Counted from the stretch's first letter, positions 18,844 to 28,342 are shown. The stretch: DNA of 37,466 nucleotides from Deltaproteobacteria bacterium (GCA_016874895.1 VGSX01000002.1:1-37466), one strand, 5' to 3'. Notes: generated by a model not told the origin, from the sequence alone. Made by a program: numbers and translations.

Positions 18844-20037
18844 GTGCGACTCGCGGTCATCACTGATCAGCCATTCTGGTTTGATGGCACCAGGTACACC
18901 ACCAACGCCACGTTCATCAACTTTGTGCTTTCTTTCAAAGCCTGCGTGGACAAGATGATGCTAATCGCCCCCCTGTCCATTACCAAAGAGTGCCGGGGGA
19001 ACTTTGTGGTGGGGCTGGAGGACGAACGGGTGGAACTGGTGCCCATGCCGTTCTTTAAAAATTCCACCGAGATGTATTACCGGTTTCATGCGCTGGCTGG
19101 GCCCATATGGCGTTTATTCAAAAGCAACCTAAAAAATTGGGACCTGGCCTGGATTGTGGGGATGCACCTCCCCCAGTTGATGTTTTATCGGATGGCCAAT
19201 AACGGCTCCCGGAAACTCTTTTTCTATATTCGGAGTAATATCGCCAAGGAAACCGAAAGCCAGGGCTACCGCGGGATAAAAGGCGTTTGCGCCCGGATGC
19301 TCTCCGGGTTCCTGGCATCCCAACTGTTGCGGGCCAGTCAATCCACTCCCTTTTTCGTGGTGGGGGACGAGTTGTTTGAGATGTACTCCGGCCCGAGCAA
19401 GCGGGTTTACAAGGTTTACCCCACCCTCGTGTACGAAAAGGATATCGTGACGGGCGTGCGGCCTCGCGGTCCGGGACCCACGGTGCTCCTGTGCGTGGGC
19501 CGGCTGACGCCGGAAAAGAATCTGGAGGTTCTGGTGGAGGCGATGGACCTCCTGCGGCGGCAGGGCGATGGCGACTTCGTCTGCTGGCTGGCAGGGAGTG
19601 GGAAGGAAGCAGCCCCCCTGCGCGCATTAATAAGTCAAAAGGGGCTGGATGCCTATTTCGATTTCAAGGGTTATGTGCCCCATGGTCCGGACTTGTTTGC
19701 TCTTTACGATGCCGCCCACATTTATGTCAGTCCCTCCCGGACCGAGGGCCTTCCCAAGACTTTTTACGAGGCCATGGCCCGGGGCTTGCCCATAATCTCC
19801 ACCCGGGTGGGAGGCATCCCGGAAATCGTCGCGGATGGTGAAAACGGCTTGTTAGTCCCTCCGGGAGACCCTCAATCCCTGGCTGCGGCCATAAAAAGAT
19901 TGACTTCGGATTCGGGATTAAGAGAATCCTTAAGCTGGGGCAGTATTAATAAAGTCCGGGATTTTACCCTGGAGAAGCAACGGGACCGGATGTTCCACAT
20001 TCTGAAAGATGAGATCCTGGGGAGAGGGAGAGTTTGA
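18844..20037 (+). CDS. Glycosyltransferase family 4 (GTG start)
   Basis: LLCVGRLTPEKNLEVLVEAMDLL, YVSPSRTEGLPKTFYEAMARGLPIISTRVGGIPEIV. Confidence 0.9.
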   Translation: MRLAVITDQPFWFDGTRYTTNATFINFVLSFKACVDKMMLIAPLSITKECRGNFVVGLEDERVELVPMPFFKNSTEMYYRFHALAGPIWRLFKSNLKNWDLAWIVGMHLPQLMFYRMANNGSRKLFFYIRSNIAKETESQGYRGIKGVCARMLSGFLASQLLRASQSTPFFVVGDELFEMYSGPSKRVYKVYPTLVYEKDIVTGVRPRGPGPTVLLCVGRLTPEKNLEVLVEAMDLLRRQGDGDFVCWLAGSGKEAAPLRALISQKGLDAYFDFKGYVPHGPDLFALYDAAHIYVSPSRTEGLPKTFYEAMARGLPIISTRVGGIPEIVADGENGLLVPPGDPQSLAAAIKRLTSDSGLRESLSWGSINKVRDFTLEKQRDRMFHILKDEILGRGRV

Positions 20038-20123
20038 TGTCTCTTATTGCACTGGGGCACCAACAGTTCATGTCATCTCGTGCCCTCTCTTTTTGATCAG
20101 GGGCCATACCGCCGGAACTAGGC

Positions 20124-20825
20124 ATGGAAAGACCAGCAAAGCGTGAGATTGAACGAATAAGGGAAGTCTATGGAAAGCGCACCGGCATTTCGCCGCGTTA
20201 TTCTCTTTTCAATAGCGGAGAGTTGTATGCTTATCAGCAGAGAGAACGCGGGATTATCCAGGCGTTAAAAGATTCGGCCTTCGAGAGTTTATCGGGAAAA
20301 AGAATATTGGATCTGGGATGCGGCAATGGAAATATCCTTCGGGACTTCCTCAGGTATGGGGCCTCTCCCCGGAATCTTTTCGGCATCGACTTGCTTGAGG
20401 ACCGGCTCACCACCGCCAAAAGGATTTGCCCCAATATTTCCTTTATTTTGGGAAGTGGTGAAGCCTTACCCCATGTAGACCGCACCTTTGACTTGATTAT
20501 TTGCTTTACGGTATTCTCTTCGATTTTAGATGATGAGATTCAAAAAAACCTGGCCGAAGAGGTGTTGCGGGTTTTGAAGGAAGGCGGGGCTATTTTATGG
20601 CTTGATTTTTTTATCAGTCACCCTCTGAATCCGGATACCCGGGGAGTGAGCAAAAGGAGAATCAGGGCCCTGTTCCCTAACTGCCAGCTTAACTTGACTC
20701 GGTCCATCTTGGCTCCCATTATCTACCGGAGGTTGGTTCCTTATTCCTGGCTGGCGGCGCTCTTTCTGGAAAAATTGAAAATCTTCAACACCTACTATTT
20801 GGGATTGATCACAAAACCGAAATGA
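20124..20825 (+). CDS. SAM-dependent methyltransferase
   Basis: KRILDLGCGNGNILRDFL, FGIDLLEDRL, FDLIICFTVFSSI. Confidence 0.87.
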   Translation: MERPAKREIERIREVYGKRTGISPRYSLFNSGELYAYQQRERGIIQALKDSAFESLSGKRILDLGCGNGNILRDFLRYGASPRNLFGIDLLEDRLTTAKRICPNISFILGSGEALPHVDRTFDLIICFTVFSSILDDEIQKNLAEEVLRVLKEGGAILWLDFFISHPLNPDTRGVSKRRIRALFPNCQLNLTRSILAPIIYRRLVPYSWLAALFLEKLKIFNTYYLGLITKPK

Positions 20826-20949
20826 AGTCGTCGGCCAGGGCTGAAGCAAAGCAGACAGGCAACTCACCCAGTGACATGGTAATAATCTTAATAACCGGAG
20901 GCTGTGGTTCCGGTAAAGGCAGGGAAACTGCAAATAGGAGAACCTAATA

Positions 20950-22158
20950 ATGAATAAAAAGATAGCAATTCTGGGAGGGGACGGTTTTTGCGGCTGGCCT
21001 ACAAGCCTAGGATTATCCCTTGCGGGTTACGATGTCACCATTGTGGACAATCTGGTGCGGAGAAAAATCGACGTGGATTTGGAATGCGAATCACTGACCC
21101 CCATCCAATCCATAAGCACCCGCCTGGCATTGTGGAAGCAATTGACTGGCACAACCATAAACTTTTTTAACTTCGACGTGGCCCGGAATTACCACCGGTT
21201 GTTGACTCTTTTAAAAGAACTGCAGCCGGCGGCGGTGGTGCATTTTGCCGAGCAACGGTCGGCGCCTTATTCAATGAAAGCGTCATATTACAAAAGATAT
21301 ACTGTTGATAATAATATCAATGCCACCCATAATCTGCTTTGCGCCATAGTGGAATCCAAGACCGATATCCACGTGGTGCATTTGGGAACGATGGGAGTAT
21401 ATGGTTATGGAACAGTAGGGATGCAGATTCCCGAGGGTTACTTAAAGGTGAAAGTCCATGTGGACGGGGAAGAAAAAGAAATGGAGATTATTTATCCTCC
21501 CAACCCCGGGAGCGTCTATCATATGACCAAGACCCAAGATGCGCTCATGTTTTTGTACTACAACAAAAACAATGGCATACGGATCACCGACTTACACCAA
21601 GGGGTGGTCTGGGGTACCAATACTCCTGAGACTTCAATGCACGAGGGACTGATAAACAGGTTTGATTATGATGGAGATTATGGGACAGTGTTGAACCGGT
21701 TTCTCATGCAAGCCGCCATCGACCATCCCCTTACGGTCCATGGTACGGGCGGACAAACGCGGGCTTTTATCCATATCAGGGATACGGTTAATTGCATCAA
21801 GCTGGCCATTGAAAACCCCCCGCAGCCGGGGACTCCGGTGGATATCTTCAATCAAGCCACCGAATGCCATACCATCCGTGATTTGGCTAAGAAAGTAGCC
21901 ACGATAACCGGAGCTGAAATAAGGTACTATAGAAATCCTCGAAAGGAGAGTGCCGAAAATAGCCTCAGTGTGTGCAACGAGAAATTCCTCCGACTGGGAT
22001 TGAACCCCATTACCTTGAGTGAAGGGTTGATGACGGAAGTGCTGGAAATAAGCAAAAAATACCAGGACAGGTGCGACAAGTCGAAGATTATCTGTACTTC
22101 CACTTGGCTGGATGACATCATGCCGGATTGGGAAGGTTCACCGGAGCCCGTTGTTTAA
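20950..22158 (+). CDS. SQD1-like NAD-dependent epimerase/synthase (UDP-sulfoquinovose synthase-like), paralog A
   Basis: ILGGDGFCGWPTSLGLSLAGYDVTIVDNLVRRKIDVDLECESLTPIQSI, VVHFAEQRSAPYSM, LGTMGVYGYG, YHMTKTQDA, TVLNRFLMQAAIDHPLTVHGTGGQTRAFIHIRDTVNCI. Confidence 0.82.
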   Translation: MNKKIAILGGDGFCGWPTSLGLSLAGYDVTIVDNLVRRKIDVDLECESLTPIQSISTRLALWKQLTGTTINFFNFDVARNYHRLLTLLKELQPAAVVHFAEQRSAPYSMKASYYKRYTVDNNINATHNLLCAIVESKTDIHVVHLGTMGVYGYGTVGMQIPEGYLKVKVHVDGEEKEMEIIYPPNPGSVYHMTKTQDALMFLYYNKNNGIRITDLHQGVVWGTNTPETSMHEGLINRFDYDGDYGTVLNRFLMQAAIDHPLTVHGTGGQTRAFIHIRDTVNCIKLAIENPPQPGTPVDIFNQATECHTIRDLAKKVATITGAEIRYYRNPRKESAENSLSVCNEKFLRLGLNPITLSEGLMTEVLEISKKYQDRCDKSKIICTSTWLDDIMPDWEGSPEPVV

Positions 22159-22182
22159 ACATTGGAACATGGTTATTGAAAT

Positions 22183-23313
22183 ATGCGTTATCTCTTCTGG
22201 CTGCAGGTTCTTATCGTGGTGCATGTATGGGTAGGGTATATAATATTATTAAAAATATTATCAATTTTCTTAAAGAGAGAAGTTAACCTGGAGGGGCCCC
22301 TGCCGGGGGTTACGGTCCTGCTCACTGTCCATAATGAGGAGAAACTGGTTGAATCCCGAATTAAAAATCTGTTGGACTCCCAATACCCCCGGGAGTTGCT
22401 GGAGATCCTGGTGGCCTCCGATGGCTCTACGGATGCCACTGATCACCTGGTCAGCTCCCTGTCCCTGACCGACCACCGCATCAAACTGTTCGCCACCCAA
22501 GGGGGAGGGAAAAGTTTTACCCAGAACCAGGCCATCCCACGGGCCCATAATGAAATCGTCCTCTTGACGGACGGCAGCACCACCTTTGAACCCCATGCCA
22601 TTAAAGGTCTGGTAAGGCATTTTAACGATGAAAGCGTGGGCTGCGTAACGGGAAGATGTCTCTTGAGGGAAAAAGACAATAGTATATCTGCCTCCCACTC
22701 AATTTATTGGAAAGCGGAGATGCTCATCAGAAGGCTGGAAAGCAGCATAGGCACGTTACATACTGCTTCGGGGCAGTTCATGGCTTTTAGAAAATCCTTA
22801 TTCAGACCTTTCAGTTGCAAATATGGCGATGACTGTATAATTCCATTGGATATTTTACTGCAATATTTTAGGGTCGTGCACGAGGACAAGTTATTAGCCT
22901 ATGAGGAATTTCCCTCGACAATAAAAGGAGAATTGAAAGCCCGAACCAGGATGACTCTTCGAAATCTGACCTGCACCCTTAGTAAATACCCATTACTTAA
23001 CCCCATAAAATATCCCTTGATTTCTTTGTCAATTTTCTCCCATAAATTATTGCGTTGGTTGACGCCTTTTTTTCTGTTAGCCATCTTTATTTCAAACTTA
23101 TTATTGGTGGGGGAGAGTTCAATTTACCCCCTGACTTTATGGGCCCAATTAATTTTTTACGCCCTGGGCCTCATTGGCCTTATCGGGGAACAAAGGGGCC
23201 ACCGCCTCCCCCTGGCGTCATTGGTATTCAGTTTCTTATTGGCCAATCTGGGATTTTTCTTAGGAGTAATTAACGCAATTATTGGTAAGGAAATAACTTC
23301 TTACGAGACATGA
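22183..23313 (+). CDS. Membrane glycosyltransferase family 2
   Basis: VTVLLTVHNEEKLVESRIKNLLDSQYPRELLEILVASDGSTDAT, LLTDGSTTF, C-terminal TM helices. Confidence 0.9.
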   Translation: MRYLFWLQVLIVVHVWVGYIILLKILSIFLKREVNLEGPLPGVTVLLTVHNEEKLVESRIKNLLDSQYPRELLEILVASDGSTDATDHLVSSLSLTDHRIKLFATQGGGKSFTQNQAIPRAHNEIVLLTDGSTTFEPHAIKGLVRHFNDESVGCVTGRCLLREKDNSISASHSIYWKAEMLIRRLESSIGTLHTASGQFMAFRKSLFRPFSCKYGDDCIIPLDILLQYFRVVHEDKLLAYEEFPSTIKGELKARTRMTLRNLTCTLSKYPLLNPIKYPLISLSIFSHKLLRWLTPFFLLAIFISNLLLVGESSIYPLTLWAQLIFYALGLIGLIGEQRGHRLPLASLVFSFLLANLGFFLGVINAIIGKEITSYET

Positions 23314-23546
23314 AGGGGGCGATTTTATTGCAAAAAGAATATCCGATTGATCCTGGCGAAACCCTCCATTCATTAATCGCCAAATCAAAAGATCTGGGCG
23401 CCCAACTCATCATCGAAGTGGTGGACCAGTTTAAGCAAGGAACGGTGCAACCCAAGGAAAATGATCCTCAAAAGGGCGCCTACTACGGTTTTCCCGACCG
23501 ACTGGCGGTTAAACAATTCTTGGCCAAGGGTTTGAAATTCCGATAA
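23310..23546 (+). CDS. Short protein resembling the C-terminal part of a formyltransferase catalytic domain
   Basis: KGAILLQKEYPIDPGETLHSLIAKSKDLGAQLIIEVVDQFKQGTVQP...YYGFPDRLAVKQFLAKGLKFR; ATGA overlap with the upstream GT2 gene. The N-terminal half is absent. Confidence 0.55.
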   Translation: MKGAILLQKEYPIDPGETLHSLIAKSKDLGAQLIIEVVDQFKQGTVQPKENDPQKGAYYGFPDRLAVKQFLAKGLKFR

Positions 23547-23620
23547 ATTCGGAAAGGCTGGTCAGTAAAGGTTTAAACTGAAGGGAGGCGTCTCCGATTA
23601 CCGCGACGAAAGAGAAACCT

Positions 23621-24583
23621 ATGATACTTATTACCGGAGGAGCCGGTTTCATCGGTGCTAATCTCGTTCGGTCCCTAACTTCCTCGGGGTGTAGGCTAAA
23701 GGTGCTGGACAACTTGAGCGCCGGCAGGGCCGAGGATCTGGCCGGATTGCCGGTGGAGTTTCTGCAGGGAGACATCCGCCACCGCACGGACGTGGCCGCG
23801 GCCATGGCCGGGGTGGAGGCGGTGGTGCATCTGGCCGCCGACACCGGGGTGGTGGATTCGGTGGCCAACCCCGAATTCAACCTGGAGGTTAACGTCAGAG
23901 GGACTTTCAACCTCCTCCAGGAGGCGGTGGCCTGCCAGGTGGAGCGTTTCGTATTCGCCTCCACCGGGGGAGCCATTATGGGGGAAGTCACCCCTCCGGT
24001 GCATGAGGACATGGTGCCACGCCCCATCTCGCCTTACGGCGCCAGCAAGTTGGCCGCCGAGGGTTACTGCTCGGCCTTTTGGGGAAGCTACGGCCTCAAG
24101 ACCATATCCCTGAGATTCTCCAACGTGTACGGGCCGTTTTCTTACCACAAAGGCAGCGTTATCGCCAAACTCTTCCGTCAGGTCATGGTGGGCGAGCCTA
24201 TCACCATTTTTGGGGATGGGGAGCAGACCCGGGATTTTGTCTTTGTGGCCGACCTATGTGAGGCCATCCGCGCCGCCCTGGAGGCAGACTTGCCCTTTGG
24301 CCAGGCTCTCCAGTTGGGCACCGGCCGGGAAACCAGCATCAACCAGTTGGTGGCAATGATGCGGCAGGTGGTGCAGGAGGCGTCCTTCCCCCCGGTGAAG
24401 CATGTCCCGCCCCGGGCCGGGGAAGTATCGCGCAATTTCGTTAAAATCGATAAGGCAAAAAAGTTTTTGGGGTTCGACCCCAAAACCGGGTTGCTCGAGG
24501 GTTTGCAGCTTACCTGGCAGTGGTTCCGGCAACAGCCACTAGCCGCCGGAGCGATTGATCCAGCCAATTTTCCCAACCCTTAG
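23621..24583 (+). CDS. NAD-dependent nucleotide-sugar epimerase/dehydratase (GalE-like SDR)
   Basis: MILITGGAGFIGANLVRSL, VVHLAADTGVVDSV, YGASKLAAEGYC, FSNVYGPFSYHKGSVI, GDGEQTRDFVFVADL. Confidence 0.9.
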   Translation: MILITGGAGFIGANLVRSLTSSGCRLKVLDNLSAGRAEDLAGLPVEFLQGDIRHRTDVAAAMAGVEAVVHLAADTGVVDSVANPEFNLEVNVRGTFNLLQEAVACQVERFVFASTGGAIMGEVTPPVHEDMVPRPISPYGASKLAAEGYCSAFWGSYGLKTISLRFSNVYGPFSYHKGSVIAKLFRQVMVGEPITIFGDGEQTRDFVFVADLCEAIRAALEADLPFGQALQLGTGRETSINQLVAMMRQVVQEASFPPVKHVPPRAGEVSRNFVKIDKAKKFLGFDPKTGLLEGLQLTWQWFRQQPLAAGAIDPANFPNP

Positions 24584-24600
24584 CAAGGGATTAATAATCC

Positions 24601-25752
24601 ATGAAAGTTCTCATCCTGGGCGCCGACGGCTATCTTGGATGGCCCACCTGCATGTACTTCTCCCGGCGGGGACATGAAGTCATGGGGGTTGATAACTACT
24701 TCCGGCGGGGAGCCGCCGTGGAGCTGGACTGCGAGCCCCTGTTTCCCACGCCCAACTTGATCCGGAGGGCGGAGATCTGGGAAAAGTTAAGCCGGCGGAC
24801 CATCGAGGTGCGCATCGGCGATGCCACCGACTATGGTTTCCTTAACCGGGCCTTTGAGGATTTCAGGCCCGAGGTGGTGGTGCACTATGCGGAACAGCCC
24901 TCCGCGCCCTACTCCATGGTCAACCGGGACAAAGCCGCCCTGACCCTCACCAACAATCTCCTGAGCACCCTTAACATCATCCACGCGGTGCATGAGTCCA
25001 GCCCTGATTGTCATATCATCAAGCTGGGCACCATGGGGGAATACGGCACCCCCAATATCGACATCGAAGAAGGTTGGTTGGAAATCGAGCACAAGGGCCG
25101 CAAAGACAAATTCCTGTTCCCCCGCCAGGCCAGCTCCCTTTATCACACCACGAAAATCCAGGATACTGACCTGCTGTGGTTTTACGTCAGAACGTGGGGA
25201 ATCAGCGTCACCGATTTGATGCAGGGGCCGGTTTACGGCTTGTCAACGGAGGAAGCCAATCTCGATGAAAGTTTGATGCCCAATTTTAACTATGATGAGA
25301 TCTTCGGGACCGTGCTGAACCGGTTCATCGTCCAGGCGGTGGCTGGGCATCCCCTCACCATTTACGGCCGCGGCGGCCAAATCCGGGGCTACATCAACCT
25401 CAAGGATACCCTGCAGTGCGTTTACCTGTCGGCCCTTAATCCGGCCCGCCGGGGTGAGCTGAGAATCTTCAACCAGGTGACCGAGACCTTCTCCGTCAAT
25501 GAACTGGCCGAAAAGGTGACGCGGGTGGGGGAGAAGCTGGGATACTCCGTCAGGTCGAACTACCTGCCCAACCCCCGTATTGAAAAAGAGGAACATTATT
25601 ATAATCCCACCTACACCGGCTTGCTGGAGCTGGGTCTGGAACCCCATTATTTAACGCATGAGACTCTGTCCGAGATGTTCCAGGTAGTGGAGAAGTATAA
25701 GGACAATATCAATATGTCGGCGATTTATCGCGGAGTGAAATGGCATAAGTAA
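24601..25752 (+). CDS. SQD1-like NAD-dependent synthase (UDP-sulfoquinovose synthase-like), paralog B
   Basis: ILGADGYLGWPTCMYFSRRGHEVMGVDNYFRR, VVHYAEQPSAPYSM, IIKLGTMGEYGTPNIDIEEGW, ASSLYHTTKIQD, TVLNRFIVQAVAGHPLTIYGRGGQIRGYINLKDTLQCV, NPRIEKEEHYYNPTYTGLLELGLEPHYL. Confidence 0.87.
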   Translation: MKVLILGADGYLGWPTCMYFSRRGHEVMGVDNYFRRGAAVELDCEPLFPTPNLIRRAEIWEKLSRRTIEVRIGDATDYGFLNRAFEDFRPEVVVHYAEQPSAPYSMVNRDKAALTLTNNLLSTLNIIHAVHESSPDCHIIKLGTMGEYGTPNIDIEEGWLEIEHKGRKDKFLFPRQASSLYHTTKIQDTDLLWFYVRTWGISVTDLMQGPVYGLSTEEANLDESLMPNFNYDEIFGTVLNRFIVQAVAGHPLTIYGRGGQIRGYINLKDTLQCVYLSALNPARRGELRIFNQVTETFSVNELAEKVTRVGEKLGYSVRSNYLPNPRIEKEEHYYNPTYTGLLELGLEPHYLTHETLSEMFQVVEKYKDNINMSAIYRGVKWHK

Positions 25753-26463
25753 CTTCCAGTTTATCCTTACCGACCGCGGCCTGGGACACCCACGTGTGTT
25801 TTTAAACTGCCGGACCGCTTCCCCATCTTTTTCCGCATCTTATAAATTCCCTGTCTGAAAACCCGACCCAAAATCAAGACAATCGCCCCATCTTTTCTGG
25901 AAAAATATCACCCCTTGAAACATACTCTCGCCGGAAAGCCAATCTCGAGAATCATTACCCAAGGAGAGTGTGATGGAAAGTGGAACATGGACTTCCAAGG
26001 GGTTTATCTATAAGCCGATCCTGGGAGCCCGGGGGATTCGGGAAAAGACTTCCTTTGACTCCGGGATGGAGTTGGTGGACGCCCGCCTGGGGAAGGAGAC
26101 CTGGGTGGGCGACCCCGGTTACGGGTCCAGCTTGCAAGAGGCCATTGCCGCCGTCGGCTCCGCCTTCTGCACCCTCCGGGTGCCGGCGGTCAGCTGGTTA
26201 ATATGCTTATCGGGCACGACCCTACTACGGGAAATTATGGCCAGGGCCATGCTTTCTACGTCAATCCGGCTGCCGGAGCCACCGCCGCGAACTGGATCAT
26301 TGTGGGCGGCTACATCGAATGGAATAATTGCCGGGAAACCGAACTGGTTTACCTGAAAAACTTCTCCAACTCCAGGATCGATGGGATGTATATCCAATCC
26401 GGCAATTCCCCCACTCCCACCCGGAACATCTATGTGGCCAATCCGTGTATCAATCTGCAATTA

Positions 26464-27577
26464 TTACTCAGAGCGTTTAATTGATTAATTTTTCATGCTG
26501 CGTACCGGACGTGTTTCCCCTGGAAATAATTGGCGACTATATCCGGTTTGCATTGGCGGCTCCGGAGGTAACTCCTGACCTTGCCCATCAACGCTGTTTG
26601 ATTCTCGGGTCGTTGACGACCCAGGGCATTGCTTTTGACATCTTGATTGAGTAATTCATCCGGGTTGATCTCCGGGCTGTAGCTGGGTAGAAAAAATACC
26701 TTGATTCGCTCCTCGTTTTCCTTGACCCAATTTTGCACCTTATTGGAGCGGTGAACCGGGTGACGGTCAATGATGAGATAGACCAGGCGAGCACTTTGGC
26801 GGACCAAACGCCGGAGAAACTCTAAGAAAACTTGGGCCGTAAAACGCTCTTTGAAAACCATAAAGTTTAAGCGCCCCTGGTTGGTAATGGCAGAGACCAT
26901 ATTGCAACTGAAGCGCTGACCAGTGGCCAGGATCACGGGCGTCTGACCTTTGAGGCCATAAGAGCGCCCTACCGCATGGTCGGACCGCAACCCCATTTCA
27001 TCGCCCCAATAAATCTGGGCCTTGTCTTTCTGTGCCTGGCGGCGAATACTGGGGTACTCCTTCTCCAGCCATTGCCGGACCTGTTCCGGGTTTTGTTCCC
27101 AGGCCCGCCGCGCCGGTTTTTGCGGGGTAAAGCCCCAGCGTTTGAGATAGCGGCCGACGGTCCAAACTGACAACTGTAAGCCAAAACGACGTTTAATGAG
27201 GAGCGCCACCGCCTCCCGAGTCCAGAGGTAAAAAGGCAACTTGAGTTGTTCGGGATGATGATCAATAACCGTCTTGGCAATTTGTGCAGCCTGCCAAGGC
27301 TTGAGCTTGCCTCCTTTGGGGCGGCCTTTCCGTTTCGATTTTAGAGCATCTTGGCCCCGGGGATGATACGCTTTAACCCATACACAGACGGTTTGCGCTG
27401 TAACTCCAAGAAGCTGGGCAACTTCCTTTTGCTTTTTACCCTCTAACACCGCCTTCACGGCTAATTGGCGTAGATGTTCTTGGGCACTTGGCGATATGGA
27501 ACGAGCGTCGACTTTTTGCATGCAATATCTATAGCATATTTCCTCACATAAGTTAAGCTATTTATTGCACTGAGTAA
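26464..27577 (-). mobile_element. IS630-family insertion sequence, apparently complete
   Basis: Ends TTACTCAGaGC (left) and reverse complement TTACTCAGtGC (right), about 22 of 30 terminal positions matching; flanked by TA at 26462-26463 and 27578-27579, the IS630 target duplication. Confidence 0.85.
26493..27521 (-). CDS. IS630-family transposase
   Basis: N-terminal HTH (KQKEVAQLLGVTAQTVCVWVKAYH), IYWGDEMGLRSD, LIIDRHPVHRSNKVQNWV, VFFLPSYSPEINPDELLNQDVKSN (DDE domain). Confidence 0.95.
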   Translation of the reverse strand: MQKVDARSISPSAQEHLRQLAVKAVLEGKKQKEVAQLLGVTAQTVCVWVKAYHPRGQDALKSKRKGRPKGGKLKPWQAAQIAKTVIDHHPEQLKLPFYLWTREAVALLIKRRFGLQLSVWTVGRYLKRWGFTPQKPARRAWEQNPEQVRQWLEKEYPSIRRQAQKDKAQIYWGDEMGLRSDHAVGRSYGLKGQTPVILATGQRFSCNMVSAITNQGRLNFMVFKERFTAQVFLEFLRRLVRQSARLVYLIIDRHPVHRSNKVQNWVKENEERIKVFFLPSYSPEINPDELLNQDVKSNALGRQRPENQTALMGKVRSYLRSRQCKPDIVANYFQGKHVRYAA

Positions 27578-28342
27578 TAACTGGCCTGGGGCTGACTACC
27601 CTGGCGGCCAGGGCTGCCGGGCTGGTTTTGGCTGCCTCTTTTGTAACGGTTAGGGATTTACATACCTACAGCTCTCCGTTTACTAACCCGCTTGTGAACA
27701 ACGCAACGGACAATGTGATTGACCGGGTGGACGGCACCACCTGGCGGCGCACTCAATTAGATTTGGCCTATTCCGGGGCCGCGGGCTTGCGGTTGCGGAC
27801 GTCTCCTGGGGACGCCCAAGACTCGGTGCGGCTGCGAGCCGACTATACCACCGGGGGCGGAGCCATTCAATTCGGCAAGTCTGACACCGCTCCCGATTGC
27901 CATATTTACCGCACCGGCGCCAGCCTGTTAAAGAGCAACGCCAAGATGGGGTTCACCGGGGGTATTGGGGTGGGCAATTCCACGGACGGTGACGTGACTG
28001 CTACGGCCAAAACCAAGAAGGTTCAAATATTTGACGCCGACGGCAACAGCTTGGGGTATTTGCAGGTCTATGCGGGGCCGTGAAGTGGCGCCGGCAGGCT
28101 GCCTTCCCAGGATGTCCAGCGCTTTTGCCGGTGTCGTATTCGGACGTAACGTTATCAACCTCCCTCTCCTCCCATCAGGGGAAGGAACCAGGAAATTTTC
28201 TATTAAACGGTTTTTCGAGACGCCGCCGCCATCAGGTTGCGGAAAAACGGGGGCCCGCTTCGGTGGTCAATCTGCTTTATCCGGGAATATAAGCGCTCTT
28301 TCCCCTGAGGTCCAACCAGGGCCGTCTTGCCGGGGCGGTCCC

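Larger units (their letters stand above)
25973..28083 (+). pseudogene. Right-handed beta-helix / tailspike-like protein gene, interrupted by a frameshift and an IS630 element
   Basis: WVGDPGYGSSLQEAIAAVGSAFCTLRVPA, GGYIEWNNC...NFSNSRIDGMYIQSG, and C-terminal VGNSTDGDVTATAKTKKVQIFDADGNSLGYLQVY. One-base shift near 26185-26190; IS insertion at 26464-27577; frame otherwise rejoins. Confidence 0.65.

Noticed and set aside
20826-20949. Possible riboswitch or leader RNA before SQD1-like paralog A
   Set aside because: Checked by eye for c-di-GMP and similar motifs; no convincing match.
25752-25830. Weak hairpin near ACACCCACGTGTGTTTTT after paralog B
   Set aside because: Stem of only about 4 bp; too weak to call a terminator confidently.
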